64,000 nucleotides of DNA from an uncultured Rhizobiaceae group bacterium (lineage in GTDB: Bacteria; Pseudomonadota; Alphaproteobacteria; Rhizobiales; Rhizobiaceae), in NCBI GenBank assembly GCA_937958815.1, contig CALGMR010000004.1, positions 186,001 through 250,000 of the forward strand, written 5' to 3'. The notes beneath the pieces were generated by a model. The model did not search any database. It was not told the DNA's origin and was given only the letters and a program-made list of their open reading frames with translations. The position numbers were made by a program, and so were the translations under genes. This document shows, piece by piece, positions 33,822 to 43,928 of this stretch (position 1 is the first letter of the stretch; each line of letters starts with the position of its first letter).

Positions 33822-35326
33822 GCCGCTTGTTCCTCTATGCCAGCGGCACAACGGATCAACGTTTCCGCAGTGAGCGTATCATCGTTGTTAAACACAGATG
33901 CCATACGTCCCTCGCGCATGACGACAACCCGATCACTCATGCCCAGAACTTCCGGAATTTCTGATGAGACCATGATCACGCTCAACCCCTGCTCGACCAA
34001 TTCACCCATAAAAGCGTGAACCGCAGCCTTAGAGCCTATATCGATACCCTTTGTAGGTTCATCCAAAATGATAATGTTTGGCTGGATCGCAAGCCATTTG
34101 GCGATGACGACTTTCTGTTGATTGCCGCCCGAAAGAGTTCCTGCATGCTGATCGAGAGACGCTGCACGCAGGTCCAATCGGGTGGCATATGTGCGCGCCA
34201 ATTCAAATTCCTTTGCCATTCTCAAGAACCCATTTCGCGAGGTAGTGCTGAGGGACGGAAGCGAGATATTTTGAAAAATTGGTAGGTCGAGAATAACGCC
34301 TTGTTTGCCCCTCTCCTCTGGAAGATAAACGATGCCAGATTGGATCGCTTCGGCGGGGGACTTGGGAGAAATTGTCTTTCCCTGTGATGTGATGACGCCT
34401 GACGTGCCATGGGTCATGCCAAACAGAGCTTGCATCACCTCGCTGCGGCCAGCCCCAACCAAACCGTAAAACCCAAGTATCTCACCTTTGTGGAGGTCGA
34501 AACTGATATCGGCAAATTCTGTTGGATGGCTGAAGTTTTGAACGGTCAATATCGGTTCGCCAATGTCCAACGTACGACTTGGGAAAATTTGTTCGACAGA
34601 TCGGCCGACCATCATTTCAACGATTTCATTCTGCGGGGTATCAGCAAGCAGCCCCTCGCCAACCATTTCGCCATCGCGAAACACCGTGTAGCGGTCGGCA
34701 AGACGATAGATTTCGTCAAATTTGTGAGAGATGAACAAAATCGCTTTGCCATCACTTTTTAATTTCTCAACCAACGTAAACAGATCTTCAATTTCCTTGT
34801 AGGAAAGCGCTGCGGTTGGTTCATCCATGATGACAACATCGGCTTCAATCGACAAAGCACGCGCTACAGCAACCAAATGTTTGTTGGCGATGCTCACATC
34901 TTTCAAGCGGACGTCTGTCGCGATGTGACTGGCTCCTATATCATCAAGTAATGCGCGGGCACGGCTGTTCATTTCAACCCAATCGATAAGATTGAAGCGG
35001 GTTTTGGGGCTGTGTCCCAGAAAGATATTTTCAGCGACAGTCAGTTCGTCAAATAAAACGGTTTCCTGATGTATGGCCGTGATGCCCAATTGGAATGCGG
35101 CGTGGGGTGATTGCAGATTTACGGCTTTTCCGGCAACGAAAATCTCTCCCCCATCGGGTTGATAAATCCCAGTCATCGTTTTGACGAGCGTTGACTTCCC
35201 TGCCCCGTTTTCGCCAATCAGAGCTGTCACTTGGCCAGGATAGAGGGCCAGATCCACTTCGCTGAGTGCCCGAACACCAGGGAATGTCTTCGTTATTTTG
35301 GAGAGTTTTATCTGTGGCACACTCAT
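33818..35326 (-). CDS. rhaT: Rhamnose ABC importer ATPase (two fused domains)
   Basis: 502-residue CUT2 ATPase. The first domain has Walker A GENGAGKST (38-46) and Walker B VVIMDEPTAAL but a degenerate signature (VSIANKHLV in place of LSGGQ). The second domain has a proper LSGGNQQK and IIILDEPTKGID but a weak Walker A (GLVGAGRSE). This asymmetry is normal for RbsA/RhaT-type proteins. It energises RhaPQ. It follows rhaS after a stable hairpin. Confidence 0.94.
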   Translation of the reverse strand: MSVPQIKLSKITKTFPGVRALSEVDLALYPGQVTALIGENGAGKSTLVKTMTGIYQPDGGEIFVAGKAVNLQSPHAAFQLGITAIHQETVLFDELTVAENIFLGHSPKTRFNLIDWVEMNSRARALLDDIGASHIATDVRLKDVSIANKHLVAVARALSIEADVVIMDEPTAALSYKEIEDLFTLVEKLKSDGKAILFISHKFDEIYRLADRYTVFRDGEMVGEGLLADTPQNEIVEMMVGRSVEQIFPSRTLDIGEPILTVQNFSHPTEFADISFDLHKGEILGFYGLVGAGRSEVMQALFGMTHGTSGVITSQGKTISPKSPAEAIQSGIVYLPEERGKQGVILDLPIFQNISLPSLSTTSRNGFLRMAKEFELARTYATRLDLRAASLDQHAGTLSGGNQQKVVIAKWLAIQPNIIILDEPTKGIDIGSKAAVHAFMGELVEQGLSVIMVSSEIPEVLGMSDRVVVMREGRMASVFNNDDTLTAETLIRCAAGIEEQAA

Positions 35327-35411
35327 GGCAATTTTGCTTCACCGGAATTTATTTGTCGCCGCGGCAATGCAACAGCTATTGAAAGTGTCTTTTTTGGTAG
35401 ATCGTAAAGGG

Positions 35412-35440
35412 TGAACGGTGGCGATATACGCCACCGTTCA
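35412..35440 (-). other. Intercistronic hairpin between rhaS and rhaT
   Basis: A perfect 12-bp stem TGAACGGTGGCG/CGCCACCGTTCA with a 5-base loop lies 14 bases after the rhaS stop. No T tract follows on the minus strand, so it probably protects the rhaS message from decay instead of ending transcription. Confidence 0.75.
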
Positions 35441-35454
35441 TAACGTGCAAAAAT

Positions 35455-36444
35455 CTAGTAGATTTTAGAGAACTCTTCGATGTTGGAAGCATCGAATTGG
35501 AATGGTGCAGCCATGGCAGCAGAGTTGCTGTCATCCAGCTTGATTTTACCAACAGTGCCCAGGTCAAAGGATGCACCTGGCTCGGCTTTTGTGCCTTTGA
35601 TCAACTGATGGGAAATCTTAACCGCTGAGTAGCCGAGATCGATTGGATTCCACAAAGCAACAGCTTTTGATGACCCATTGTCGATGAATTTTTTAAATTC
35701 TGAGGGCAACGCAAGACCAGTCACATTGACCTTACCAACCAAGTTCATATCAGTAACAACCTGAGCGGCGGCCACAACACCAACAGTGGTTGGCGCAATG
35801 ATTGCCTTGAGATTTGGATATGTTGCCACAAGACCTTTGGCTTCATTGGTGCTTTTGACGGAATCATCATCGCCATAGACGACGGCCACAAGATTGATCT
35901 TTGGAAACTTCTCAGGAAGAATTTTCTTAGCGGCATCAATCCATGCGTTCTGGTTTGTCGCGGTGGATGATGCTGAAAGGATCGCCACATCACCGCCTTC
36001 AGGCAAATAGTCAGCAGCAAGTTTGATGATGGTTTCACCAATCAAATCTGTATCCGATGGGTTCAGATGCATCATGCGACCACCAGCTGCGACGCCGGAA
36101 TCCCAAGAAATGACTTTAATACCCCGGTCCATTGCTTTCTTGAGCACGGGCACCAGCGCGTCAGGATCGTTGGCAGAAATCGCAATAGCATCGACCTTCT
36201 GAGCAATAAGCGAGTTGACGATTTCGATCTGACCTTCAGCTGTTGCAGCAGTTGGGCCTGTGTAGATAACTTCAACATCGCCAATTTCAGCCGCTGCTTT
36301 TTCGGCACCTTTTGCTGCAGCATCGAAAAATCCGTTGCCCAGCGATTTAACCACCAGCGCAATGCGCTCTGCTGATAAGGCCGGCGTCGCAATCAGCGAT
36401 GCGACGACCGCCGTTGAAACGGCAAGTTTCTTAAGAAAGTTCAT
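35455..36444 (-). CDS. rhaS: Rhamnose-binding periplasmic protein
   Basis: 329-residue periplasmic binding protein of the ribose/LacI type. Signal peptide of about 24 residues (KKLAVSTAVVASLIATPALSA), then ERIALVVKSLGNGFFDAAAKGAEKAA. ISANDPDALVPVLKKAMDRGIKVISWDSG is the typical hinge-proximal segment. It delivers L-rhamnose to RhaPQT. It is separated from rhaR by only 34 bases, so both come from the rhaR promoter. Confidence 0.94.
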   Translation of the reverse strand: MNFLKKLAVSTAVVASLIATPALSAERIALVVKSLGNGFFDAAAKGAEKAAAEIGDVEVIYTGPTAATAEGQIEIVNSLIAQKVDAIAISANDPDALVPVLKKAMDRGIKVISWDSGVAAGGRMMHLNPSDTDLIGETIIKLAADYLPEGGDVAILSASSTATNQNAWIDAAKKILPEKFPKINLVAVVYGDDDSVKSTNEAKGLVATYPNLKAIIAPTTVGVVAAAQVVTDMNLVGKVNVTGLALPSEFKKFIDNGSSKAVALWNPIDLGYSAVKISHQLIKGTKAEPGASFDLGTVGKIKLDDSNSAAMAAPFQFDASNIEEFSKIY

Positions 36445-36478
36445 TTTGGTTTCCTCCCAAATGGGTTTGTGTCGAGGC

Positions 36479-37282
36479 TTATGCCACCGACTGTTGCTCT
36501 ACTTGATCAGTTTTATCCGCCACGATGAGACCAACACCGGCTGTTTCCAGCATCGCGCGGTCTTCGTCTCGAATTTCGTTGTCAGTGATGACAGTTGTAA
36601 TGCGCTCCAACGCACACAGAATAAGGCTGGAACGCTGAGTGAACTTTGACGAGTCAGCCAACACCACCAGTTCCTCGGCCTGGTTTATCAATTTGTGTTC
36701 GGCCTGAATGAGCAGCGGATCTGCTTCCATCAATCCAAGCGGACACAACCCCTGCGCACCCATGAACATGCGTTTGGCGTAGAAATTACGTGTTACATCG
36801 TTTTCAAACGGACTAAGAATTATGTTTTGTTCACGGTATATCACCCCGCCTGACAGCAGAATTGTATTCTTCGAATGGTTCAGCAAATGTTCGGCAATAG
36901 GGAACGAGTTGGTGAAGATCTGCATCCGCTTGGCAGCCAGCGGATGGACCATTTGAAAGGTCGTCGTGCCCCCATTGATGATGATGGCATCACCATCATC
37001 GCACAATTGCATGGCCGCGTTCGCGATAGCGCGTTTCTTATGAATATTCAGAGTTTCGTTGACCGAAAATGTACGCCCAGCAAGACCCACAAACTGAGGT
37101 GGGTTGATGGATTCGGCACCACCTCGCACCCGACGCAACTTCTTCTGCACGTGCAAACTTGCAATGTCACGACGTATTGTGGCTTCCGAAGTGCTCGTCA
37201 GGTCGACGAGCTCAGACACAGTTGTGACCGGCTTTTCTTGCACAGCCGATAGAATAATCTTGTGTCGTTCATTCTCGTGCAT
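36479..37282 (-). CDS. rhaR: DeoR-family repressor of the rhamnose locus
   Basis: 267 residues. N-terminal DeoR HTH at about 19-55 (TVSELVDLTSTSEATIRRDIASLH), then a phosphosugar-sensing domain with IINGGTTTFQM and FMGAQGLCPLGLMEADPLLI. It is the first gene of rhaRSTPQUK and divergent from rhaDI. The shared 189-base promoter region contains a phased array of GATTG-type sites. In R. leguminosarum RhaR represses the locus and is released by a rhamnose metabolite. Confidence 0.94.
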   Translation of the reverse strand: MHENERHKIILSAVQEKPVTTVSELVDLTSTSEATIRRDIASLHVQKKLRRVRGGAESINPPQFVGLAGRTFSVNETLNIHKKRAIANAAMQLCDDGDAIIINGGTTTFQMVHPLAAKRMQIFTNSFPIAEHLLNHSKNTILLSGGVIYREQNIILSPFENDVTRNFYAKRMFMGAQGLCPLGLMEADPLLIQAEHKLINQAEELVVLADSSKFTQRSSLILCALERITTVITDNEIRDEDRAMLETAGVGLIVADKTDQVEQQSVA

Positions 37283-37324
37283 GTCATTCCTCCACCTTTG
37301 AAGGTTCCACCAAAATTTTCAAAA

Positions 37325-37398
37325 GTCAATCATTGTCAATCAAAATTATACACGATTGCAAACTTCATGATTGATTTTGATTGGTTATGATTGACAAT
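37325..37398. promoter_or_regulatory. RhaR operator array with 10-bp phasing
   Basis: GTCAATCA occurs at 37325 and 37335, and TGATTG occurs at 37368, 37378 and 37388, all with 10-base spacing. The outermost copies form a perfect 11-bp inverted repeat, ATTGTCAATCA (37332-37342) and TGATTGACAAT (37388-37398). GATTGA-like hexamers are typical DeoR half sites. The array lies between the divergent rhaR and rhaD genes. Confidence 0.75.
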
Positions 37399-37471
37399 GC
37401 CCACTCTTAAGGTGTTCACTGCCTCTCAATCATGCGCTCGGATGTATCGAATGCCGCAAGTGGAGGAACCA

Positions 37472-39586
37472 ATGCCGAAACATTCCAAGGACAAAGCCCA
37501 CACCGCAGCACTGCCAAATTTGTGGGATGCGAAGACCTCGCAAGGAATGAGCGAACCGGATTTGCTTCTTTACCGTTCAAATTTGCTTGGATCCGACAAA
37601 CGGGTAACAAATTATGGCGGCGGCAATACATCGGCGAAAGTCATGGAAAAGGATCCGCTGACTGGCAAAGACACTGAAGTTTTATGGGTCAAAGGCTCCG
37701 GGGGAGACGTTGGCACTATCAAAATGGATGGGTTTGCAACGCTCTACATGGACAAGTTGAACGATCTGAAAGCGCTATATCGAGGCGTTGAGTTTGAAGA
37801 TGAAATGGTCGGGTATCTTCCCCATTGCACTTTCAACTTAAACGCCAGAGCCGCTTCAATCGACACACCGCTTCATGCATATGTCCCGCGCAAACATGTG
37901 GATCACATGCATCCCGACGCCATCATCGCGATCGCGGCTTCCAAAAATTCCAAAGAATTGACCGAGAAGATTTTTGGTTCGGAGATTGGTTGGTTGCCGT
38001 GGAAAAAACCGGGATATGAACTTGGCCTATGGCTGGAAAAATTCTGCTTGGAGAACCCCGATGCCAAGGGGGTGGTGCTTGAAAGCCATGGCCTTTTCAC
38101 GTGGGATGATGATGCCCGTGCGTGCTATGACCTAACCATTAACACCATCCAAAAAGCGATAGACTGGTTTACATCTGAAATGGGCGACAAGCCCGCTTTT
38201 GGTGGTGCCAAACACACTTCGCTTGAGGCAAAACAACGACGTGAAGTGGCAGAACGACTTATGCCTGCCATTCGCGGTATGGTATCCGGTGATCATTTCA
38301 TGGTGGGACATTTTGATGACAGCCCAGCGGTGCTGGAATTCGTAAACGCCAACCAAATGGAAGAACTCGCCAGATTGGGGACTTCTTGTCCCGATCATTT
38401 TCTGCGAACAAAAATTCGGCCGCTCGTCATCAATTTTTCACCGGAAAATCACGACATTGACGCAACCTTGGCCAGCTTAAAATCTGCTGTTGCCGACTAT
38501 CGCGAAGATTACAAAGCCTATTACGAACGTTGCAAGCGTGATGATTCCCCTGCAATGCGCGATCCCAATGCCGTGGTCTATCTCATCACTGGCGTTGGAA
38601 TGATCACCTTTGCAAAAGACAAAGCCACTGCTCGAATTTCAGCCGAGTTCTATATCAACGCCATCAATGTGATGCGCGGAGCCAACGCGGTGAGTGAATA
38701 TTGCGGTCTGCCAGAGCAAGAAGCATTCGACATTGAATATTGGCTGCTTGAAGAAGCAAAGCTGCAACGCATGCCCAAGCCAAAGTCTATGGCCGGACGT
38801 GTCGCATTGGTCACCGGCGGAGCTGGCGGCATAGGTTCTGCGACAGCTATGCGGTATTTGGCCGAAGGTGCATGTGTTGTTTTGGCTGACATTGACGAAG
38901 ACGCTCTTGGCGAAACCCACTCAAATTTGGTGTCGCGATACTCATCAGACGTTGTGCGCAAAGTGGTGATGGATGTCACCGAAGAAACTTCAATTGAGGA
39001 TGCACTCGCCTACACGGCGGCGGAATTTGGAGGCATAGATATTCTCGTCTCCAATGCCGGTATCGCGAGTTCCGCCCCCGTCGAAGACACTTCATTGGAG
39101 ATGTGGAACCGCAACATGTCGATCCTTTCCACTGGCTATTTTCTTGTCAGCCGCGAAGCGTTCAAAATAATGAAGTCGCAAGATATCGGCGGGTCTATTG
39201 TCTTTATCGCATCGAAAAACGCACTGGCTGCTTCACCCAATGCCTCAGCTTACTGCACAGCAAAAGCATCGGAAGTTCATTTGGCGCGGTGTTTGGCGTT
39301 GGAAGGTGCTGAACATGGCATTCGCGTGAATGTCGTTAATCCAGATGCCGTTCTTAAGGGGTCAAAAATCTGGTCGGGCGATTGGTTAAGTGAGCGGGCC
39401 GCAACCTATGGCAAAGACAAGGCAGGACTTGAAGAACACTATCGCCAGCGTTCGTTGCTCAAACGTTCGGTCTTGCCAGAAGATATCGCAGAAGCAGCAT
39501 ATTTCTTGGCATCTGAACTTTCATCCAAATCAACAGGCAACATAATCAATGTCGATGCAGGCAACGTACAGGCCTTCACCCGCTAG
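37472..39586 (+). CDS. rhaD: Bifunctional rhamnulose-1-phosphate aldolase/lactaldehyde dehydrogenase
   Basis: 704-residue fusion. The N-terminal class II aldolase domain (about 1-400) shows YGGGNTSAKV and HGLFTWDDDA with zinc ligands. It splits rhamnulose 1-phosphate to DHAP and L-lactaldehyde. The C-terminal SDR domain starts near residue 440, with VTGGAGGIGSA, NAG and the YCTAK active site near 592-596, and oxidises L-lactaldehyde to L-lactate. The ATG at 37472 has GGAGG upstream; the frame extends 27 codons further, into the operator array. Confidence 0.95.
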   Translation: MPKHSKDKAHTAALPNLWDAKTSQGMSEPDLLLYRSNLLGSDKRVTNYGGGNTSAKVMEKDPLTGKDTEVLWVKGSGGDVGTIKMDGFATLYMDKLNDLKALYRGVEFEDEMVGYLPHCTFNLNARAASIDTPLHAYVPRKHVDHMHPDAIIAIAASKNSKELTEKIFGSEIGWLPWKKPGYELGLWLEKFCLENPDAKGVVLESHGLFTWDDDARACYDLTINTIQKAIDWFTSEMGDKPAFGGAKHTSLEAKQRREVAERLMPAIRGMVSGDHFMVGHFDDSPAVLEFVNANQMEELARLGTSCPDHFLRTKIRPLVINFSPENHDIDATLASLKSAVADYREDYKAYYERCKRDDSPAMRDPNAVVYLITGVGMITFAKDKATARISAEFYINAINVMRGANAVSEYCGLPEQEAFDIEYWLLEEAKLQRMPKPKSMAGRVALVTGGAGGIGSATAMRYLAEGACVVLADIDEDALGETHSNLVSRYSSDVVRKVVMDVTEETSIEDALAYTAAEFGGIDILVSNAGIASSAPVEDTSLEMWNRNMSILSTGYFLVSREAFKIMKSQDIGGSIVFIASKNALAASPNASAYCTAKASEVHLARCLALEGAEHGIRVNVVNPDAVLKGSKIWSGDWLSERAATYGKDKAGLEEHYRQRSLLKRSVLPEDIAEAAYFLASELSSKSTGNIINVDAGNVQAFTR

Positions 39587-39613
39587 GGCCGAGGACGACC
39601 AAGGAAAAACGCT

Positions 39614-40888
39614 ATGATTGATCCAGATGTAATTTCTCGCTCCAACGAAAACGCATTGGAGCATTTGAAAGCAGACTACGACGCTCTTGGCGAGCACCTG
39701 TCACGGCGCCGAATTGATATTGAAGCTATAAAAGCCAAGGTCTATGATTTTGGCGTTGCCATTCCAAGTTGGGGCGTAGGCACTGGTGGAACGCGATTTG
39801 CCCGTTTTCCAGGGGGAGGCGAACCGCGCGACATCTTCGACAAAATGGATGATTGCGGTGTAATTCATCAGCTCACGCGTGGGACACCAACGGTCTCTCT
39901 TCATATCCCGTGGGACAGAGCCCCTGCTGGGGATTTGTTGAGCAAAGCAGAAGAAGTCGGGCTTGGCTTCGACGCGATGAATTCGAACACGTTTCAAGAT
40001 CAACCCGACCAAAACTTGAGCTACAAATTTGGTTCATTGTCACACAGTGACGCGGCAACGCGCGCTCAGGCCGTCGAACACAATCTGTCCTGCATTGAAC
40101 TGGGTCAGAGCATTGGCTCAAAAGCGTTGACAATATGGGTCGGTGACGGGTCCAACTTTCCTGGTCAAACCAACTTTGCCAAACAATTTGAACGCTACTT
40201 AAACAGTGCGAAGGAAATTTACGCTGGCTTGCCCGCAGACTGGCGTCTTCTCACAGAACACAAAATGTATGAGCCGGCGTTCTATTCCACTGTGGTTCAG
40301 GATTGGGGCAGCAACTATCTTATTGCCACGGAATTGGGCGAGCAGGCTGCTTGCCTTGTGGACCTTGGACATCATGCGCCCAATGTAAACATTGAAATGA
40401 TCGTTTCGCGATTGATTCAGTTTGGAAAGCTTGGCGGGTTCCACTTCAACGACAGCAAATACGGCGACGATGATCTCGATTCAGGATCCATCGATCCTTA
40501 CCGCCTGTTTCTCGTTTTCAACGAATTGGTGGATAGCGAAAACGTGGAAGGGTTTCATCCAATGCATATGCTGGATCAAAGTCACAACGTCACAGACCCG
40601 ATAGAAAGTCTGATGTCGAGCGCCACCGAAGTTTTGCGATCCTATGCACAAGCGAACCTTGTCGACCGCAACGCTCTGTCGCAAGCGCAAGATGCCAATG
40701 ATGCTTTGACGGCCACCAACATATTAAAAACTGCATTCCGAACCGATGTGGAGCCAATCCTGGCTATGGCAAGGTTGGACCAAGGTGGCGCAATCCATCC
40801 GATCGCGGCATACCGAGAAGCAGGCTATCGTCAAAAAGTTGCATCTGAACGCCCTGAAGTCTCAGGCGCTGGCGGCGGAATTGTTTGA
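39614..40888 (+). CDS. rhaI: L-rhamnose isomerase (rhizobial type)
   Basis: 424-residue TIM-barrel sugar isomerase of the xylose isomerase-like superfamily, distinct from the E. coli RhaA. Metal ligands are suggested by LLTEHKMYEPAF (Glu, His), CLVDLGHHAPN (Asp, His) and GGFHFNDSKYGDDDLDSGSIDP (His, Asp). It converts L-rhamnose to L-rhamnulose. It starts 27 bases after rhaD, with AAGGA upstream, in the same operon. Confidence 0.94.
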   Translation: MIDPDVISRSNENALEHLKADYDALGEHLSRRRIDIEAIKAKVYDFGVAIPSWGVGTGGTRFARFPGGGEPRDIFDKMDDCGVIHQLTRGTPTVSLHIPWDRAPAGDLLSKAEEVGLGFDAMNSNTFQDQPDQNLSYKFGSLSHSDAATRAQAVEHNLSCIELGQSIGSKALTIWVGDGSNFPGQTNFAKQFERYLNSAKEIYAGLPADWRLLTEHKMYEPAFYSTVVQDWGSNYLIATELGEQAACLVDLGHHAPNVNIEMIVSRLIQFGKLGGFHFNDSKYGDDDLDSGSIDPYRLFLVFNELVDSENVEGFHPMHMLDQSHNVTDPIESLMSSATEVLRSYAQANLVDRNALSQAQDANDALTATNILKTAFRTDVEPILAMARLDQGGAIHPIAAYREAGYRQKVASERPEVSGAGGGIV

Positions 40889-41132
40889 TACGCCTTTTGA
40901 ACGCCCACATAAAATACGGGTGTTATCAAAGGCAACCCATTTGGGAATGCTGGGGATCGGCGTTCGTATTGTCGCGTTTCTCGACGCCACAAGCATGCAG
41001 ACCGAACCGTTTAAATACGTTCGCATGACTTTCAAAAGTTCATCACCGTTTCAAACGAACTCACGTCAATATCGCACAGGTCACTTTGAAATTTTTTCAT
41101 GCGTAGGAAAGTCAGATCGCAAAAATACCTGA

Positions 41133-42224
41133 TCAGTCCGTAAGCAGCGTTTTTCCTGCACTGTCAAACAGATGTATCTTTTCTGGCGAAACTGTCAGCA
41201 TCGCCATTTCCCCGCGTTTGAGGTTGGCTGTTTCAGGAATTTTAGCAACAACAGGTTCTTCAACACCATTGATCTCGACGTAAATGTTGGTCACTTCACC
41301 CAACGATTCCACAAGTGAGATTTCACCTTGAATGAGCTTGGTTTTCGCCGTCGCCATGTTCATATCTTCGGGTCGGAAACCCACATGGACTGACTGCCCT
41401 TGCATGTCCGCATCAGTTGATATTGGCACTGTCAATTTGCCACCACTGACCAGTTCAACCGTGGTCTGTTTGCCAGCCTTCACAACAGTTGCCGGCATAA
41501 CATTCATCGCGGGCGAACCGATAAACTGAGCAACAAAAAGATTGGCTGGACGTTTGTACAAATCAATCGGCGCGCCAACCTGTTCAATACGACCATTCGA
41601 CAAAACAACAATTCGGTCCGCCAAAGTCATAGCTTCCACTTGGTCGTGCGTCACGTAAACCATTGTGGAGCTTGGAAGACTTTCCTTCAGTTTCGCAATC
41701 TCAATGCGCGTGGCCACCCGCAATGCTGCGTCCAGATTTGAAAGAGGTTCGTCAAACAGAAACACTTTGGGGTCACGGCAGATCGCTCGACCAATAGCCA
41801 CACGTTGGCGTTGACCGCCCGACAGAGCACGCGGCAAACGATTGAGATAGGGTTCCAATTGCAAAATAGACGCCGCTTCGCGCACGCGCTGATCAACTTC
41901 AGCTTTGGATTTTTTGGCGATCTTCAAACCAAACGCCATATTGTTGTACACGCTCATATGCGGGTACAGCGCATACGATTGAAACACCATGGCAATGCCA
42001 CGCTTTGAAGGCGGCACTTCATTGACGCGCGTGCCATCAATTTCCATTTCCCCGTCAGTGATGGATTCCAATCCAGCAATCATGCGCAACAAGGTGGATT
42101 TTCCGCACCCTGATGGTCCAACGAACACCACAAATTCGCCCTCTTCGATCTCCAAATCCACGCCATGCATCACTTCGGTGGCGCCATAAGACTTTCGAAT
42201 ATTGGTTAGTTTCACAGCAGTCAT
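41133..42224 (-). CDS. aglK: Alpha-glucoside ABC importer ATPase
   Basis: 363-residue CUT1 ATPase (MalK/UgpC type). Walker A GPSGCGKST at 36-44, signature LSGGQRQR at 134-141, Walker B FLFDEPLSNLDA at 156-167, followed by a C-terminal OB-like regulatory domain. It starts inside the aglA stop (ATGA overlap) and is the last gene of aglEFGAK. Confidence 0.95.
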   Translation of the reverse strand: MTAVKLTNIRKSYGATEVMHGVDLEIEEGEFVVFVGPSGCGKSTLLRMIAGLESITDGEMEIDGTRVNEVPPSKRGIAMVFQSYALYPHMSVYNNMAFGLKIAKKSKAEVDQRVREAASILQLEPYLNRLPRALSGGQRQRVAIGRAICRDPKVFLFDEPLSNLDAALRVATRIEIAKLKESLPSSTMVYVTHDQVEAMTLADRIVVLSNGRIEQVGAPIDLYKRPANLFVAQFIGSPAMNVMPATVVKAGKQTTVELVSGGKLTVPISTDADMQGQSVHVGFRPEDMNMATAKTKLIQGEISLVESLGEVTNIYVEINGVEEPVVAKIPETANLKRGEMAMLTVSPEKIHLFDSAGKTLLTD

Positions 42225-43924
42225 GATTTATTCTCCCCAACCACCAATTTGCGGGCAAAATAACTGCCAAAAGCATGTAAGTGGATTTGATCACCCTTAA
42301 CGACTGCATTTGAGCCCGGCGATTTGACTTCTACAAATTCTGAAACTGGTGCTGAAATTTGAGCAGATTTCGCGCCCATGTTGATTGCTACAAACATCGT
42401 CGCGCCTGCATGGGATCGCGTGAAGGCCACAACATTTTCGTCATCGGAAACGAATTCAATTGTACCTTTCGCGAACTCAGGAAATTGTCGCCGGAACTCA
42501 AGCGAAGAGCGATAATGTTGCAGCAGGGAATTCTTGTCGCCAGACTGATAATTGACCGCGATGGCCGCATGCTCGGTTGGAACAGGCAACCAAGGTTTTG
42601 CATTCGAAAAACCACCATTTTGCTGATTGTGTTCCCAGGCCATTGGCGTACGGCAACCATCGCGCCCCTTAAATTTTGGCCAAAATTGAATGCCGTAAGG
42701 GTCCTGAAGCTTGTCAAATGGAATATCAACTTCAGGCAGTCCCAACTCTTCACCTTGATAAAGACAAACCGACCCTCTCAACGACAAAATCAAACTCGTG
42801 GTCATCTTGAGAAACGCATCACGGTCTTCCACATCTTCAGTCCAACGTGAAGCGTGTCGTACGACATCGTGATTTGAAAATGCCCAACAAGACCAACCAT
42901 CAGGTGCTTGTTTTTCAAAGTCCATCATCGTTGCGCGAACCTTATCAGCGGACAATTTTTCCGGTGATAGGAAGTCAAACGAATAACACATATGCACTTT
43001 GTCACCACCTGATGTGTATTCAGCGACAATCTCTAACCCGTGTTCAGCATCACCTACTTCACCCACAGCTGCAGCCGCAGGATATTCGTCCAAAAGTTTG
43101 CGAAAGCGTTTCAAAAACGCGATGTTTTCTGGCTGGTTCTTATCGTAGAGATGAGATTGGAAATTATATGGGTTCACTTCTGGTGCGATTGAACAATTGC
43201 GTTGTTCCATCGGCAATCCAGGATTGGATTCCAATCCCGTGCTGTGAACGTAAAAATTAATCGTATCGAGACGAAACCCATCCACACCCCGATCCAACCA
43301 AAAGCGGATCGTATCCAAAAGCGCGTCCTGAACCTCCATATTGTGGAAATTCAGATCTGGTTGGCTCGTTAGAAAATTATGCAAATAGTACTGACAGCGT
43401 GTTGTATCCCATTCCCATGCTGACCCACCAAAAATTGACAGCCAGTTGTTGGGAGGCGTGCCATCTAAATTCGCATCAGCCCATACATACCAATCGGATT
43501 TTGGGTTGTCTTTGCTGGAACGACTTTCAATGAACCAGTCATGTTGATCTGAAGAGTGAGAAATCACCTGATCAATCATAACTTTCAAACCCAGCGCATG
43601 CGCTTTGGAAATCATCTCATCAAAATCATCCAGCGTGCCGAAAATAGGATCAACTGAGGTGTAATCAGAAACATCATATCCAAAATCGAGCATTGGCGAT
43701 TTGAAGAAGGGAGAAATCCAAATAGCATCTACACCAAGTGAAGCGATGTAATCCAAACGCTTGGTGATGCCGCGCAGGTCGCCTATTCCATCGCCATTGC
43801 TATCTTGAAATGAGCGCGGGTAGATTTGATAAATGACAGCGCCACGCCACCAATCTGCATCCACTTCGCGACCCAAAACGACTGGTGTTGCGTCATTTTG
43901 TTGGATGTTTTGAACAACATTCAT
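42221..43924 (-). CDS. aglA: Alpha-glucosidase (GH13)
   Basis: 567-residue cytoplasmic glycoside hydrolase. GH13 regions are visible: DQVISHSSDQH (118-128), nucleophile Asp220 in GFRLDTINF, acid/base Glu289 in AVGEVGD and FSNHDVVR (349-356). It cleaves imported sucrose, maltose, trehalose-like or other alpha-glucosides to hexoses. No signal peptide, consistent with intracellular use after ABC import. It lies 4 bases after aglG. Confidence 0.95.
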   Translation of the reverse strand: MNVVQNIQQNDATPVVLGREVDADWWRGAVIYQIYPRSFQDSNGDGIGDLRGITKRLDYIASLGVDAIWISPFFKSPMLDFGYDVSDYTSVDPIFGTLDDFDEMISKAHALGLKVMIDQVISHSSDQHDWFIESRSSKDNPKSDWYVWADANLDGTPPNNWLSIFGGSAWEWDTTRCQYYLHNFLTSQPDLNFHNMEVQDALLDTIRFWLDRGVDGFRLDTINFYVHSTGLESNPGLPMEQRNCSIAPEVNPYNFQSHLYDKNQPENIAFLKRFRKLLDEYPAAAAVGEVGDAEHGLEIVAEYTSGGDKVHMCYSFDFLSPEKLSADKVRATMMDFEKQAPDGWSCWAFSNHDVVRHASRWTEDVEDRDAFLKMTTSLILSLRGSVCLYQGEELGLPEVDIPFDKLQDPYGIQFWPKFKGRDGCRTPMAWEHNQQNGGFSNAKPWLPVPTEHAAIAVNYQSGDKNSLLQHYRSSLEFRRQFPEFAKGTIEFVSDDENVVAFTRSHAGATMFVAINMGAKSAQISAPVSEFVEVKSPGSNAVVKGDQIHLHAFGSYFARKLVVGENKS

Positions 43925-43928
43925 GGAT

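Noticed and set aside
40746-41132. A plus-strand open frame extending past rhaI
   Set aside because: The first third overlaps rhaI in another frame, and the tail has no start signal or similarity.
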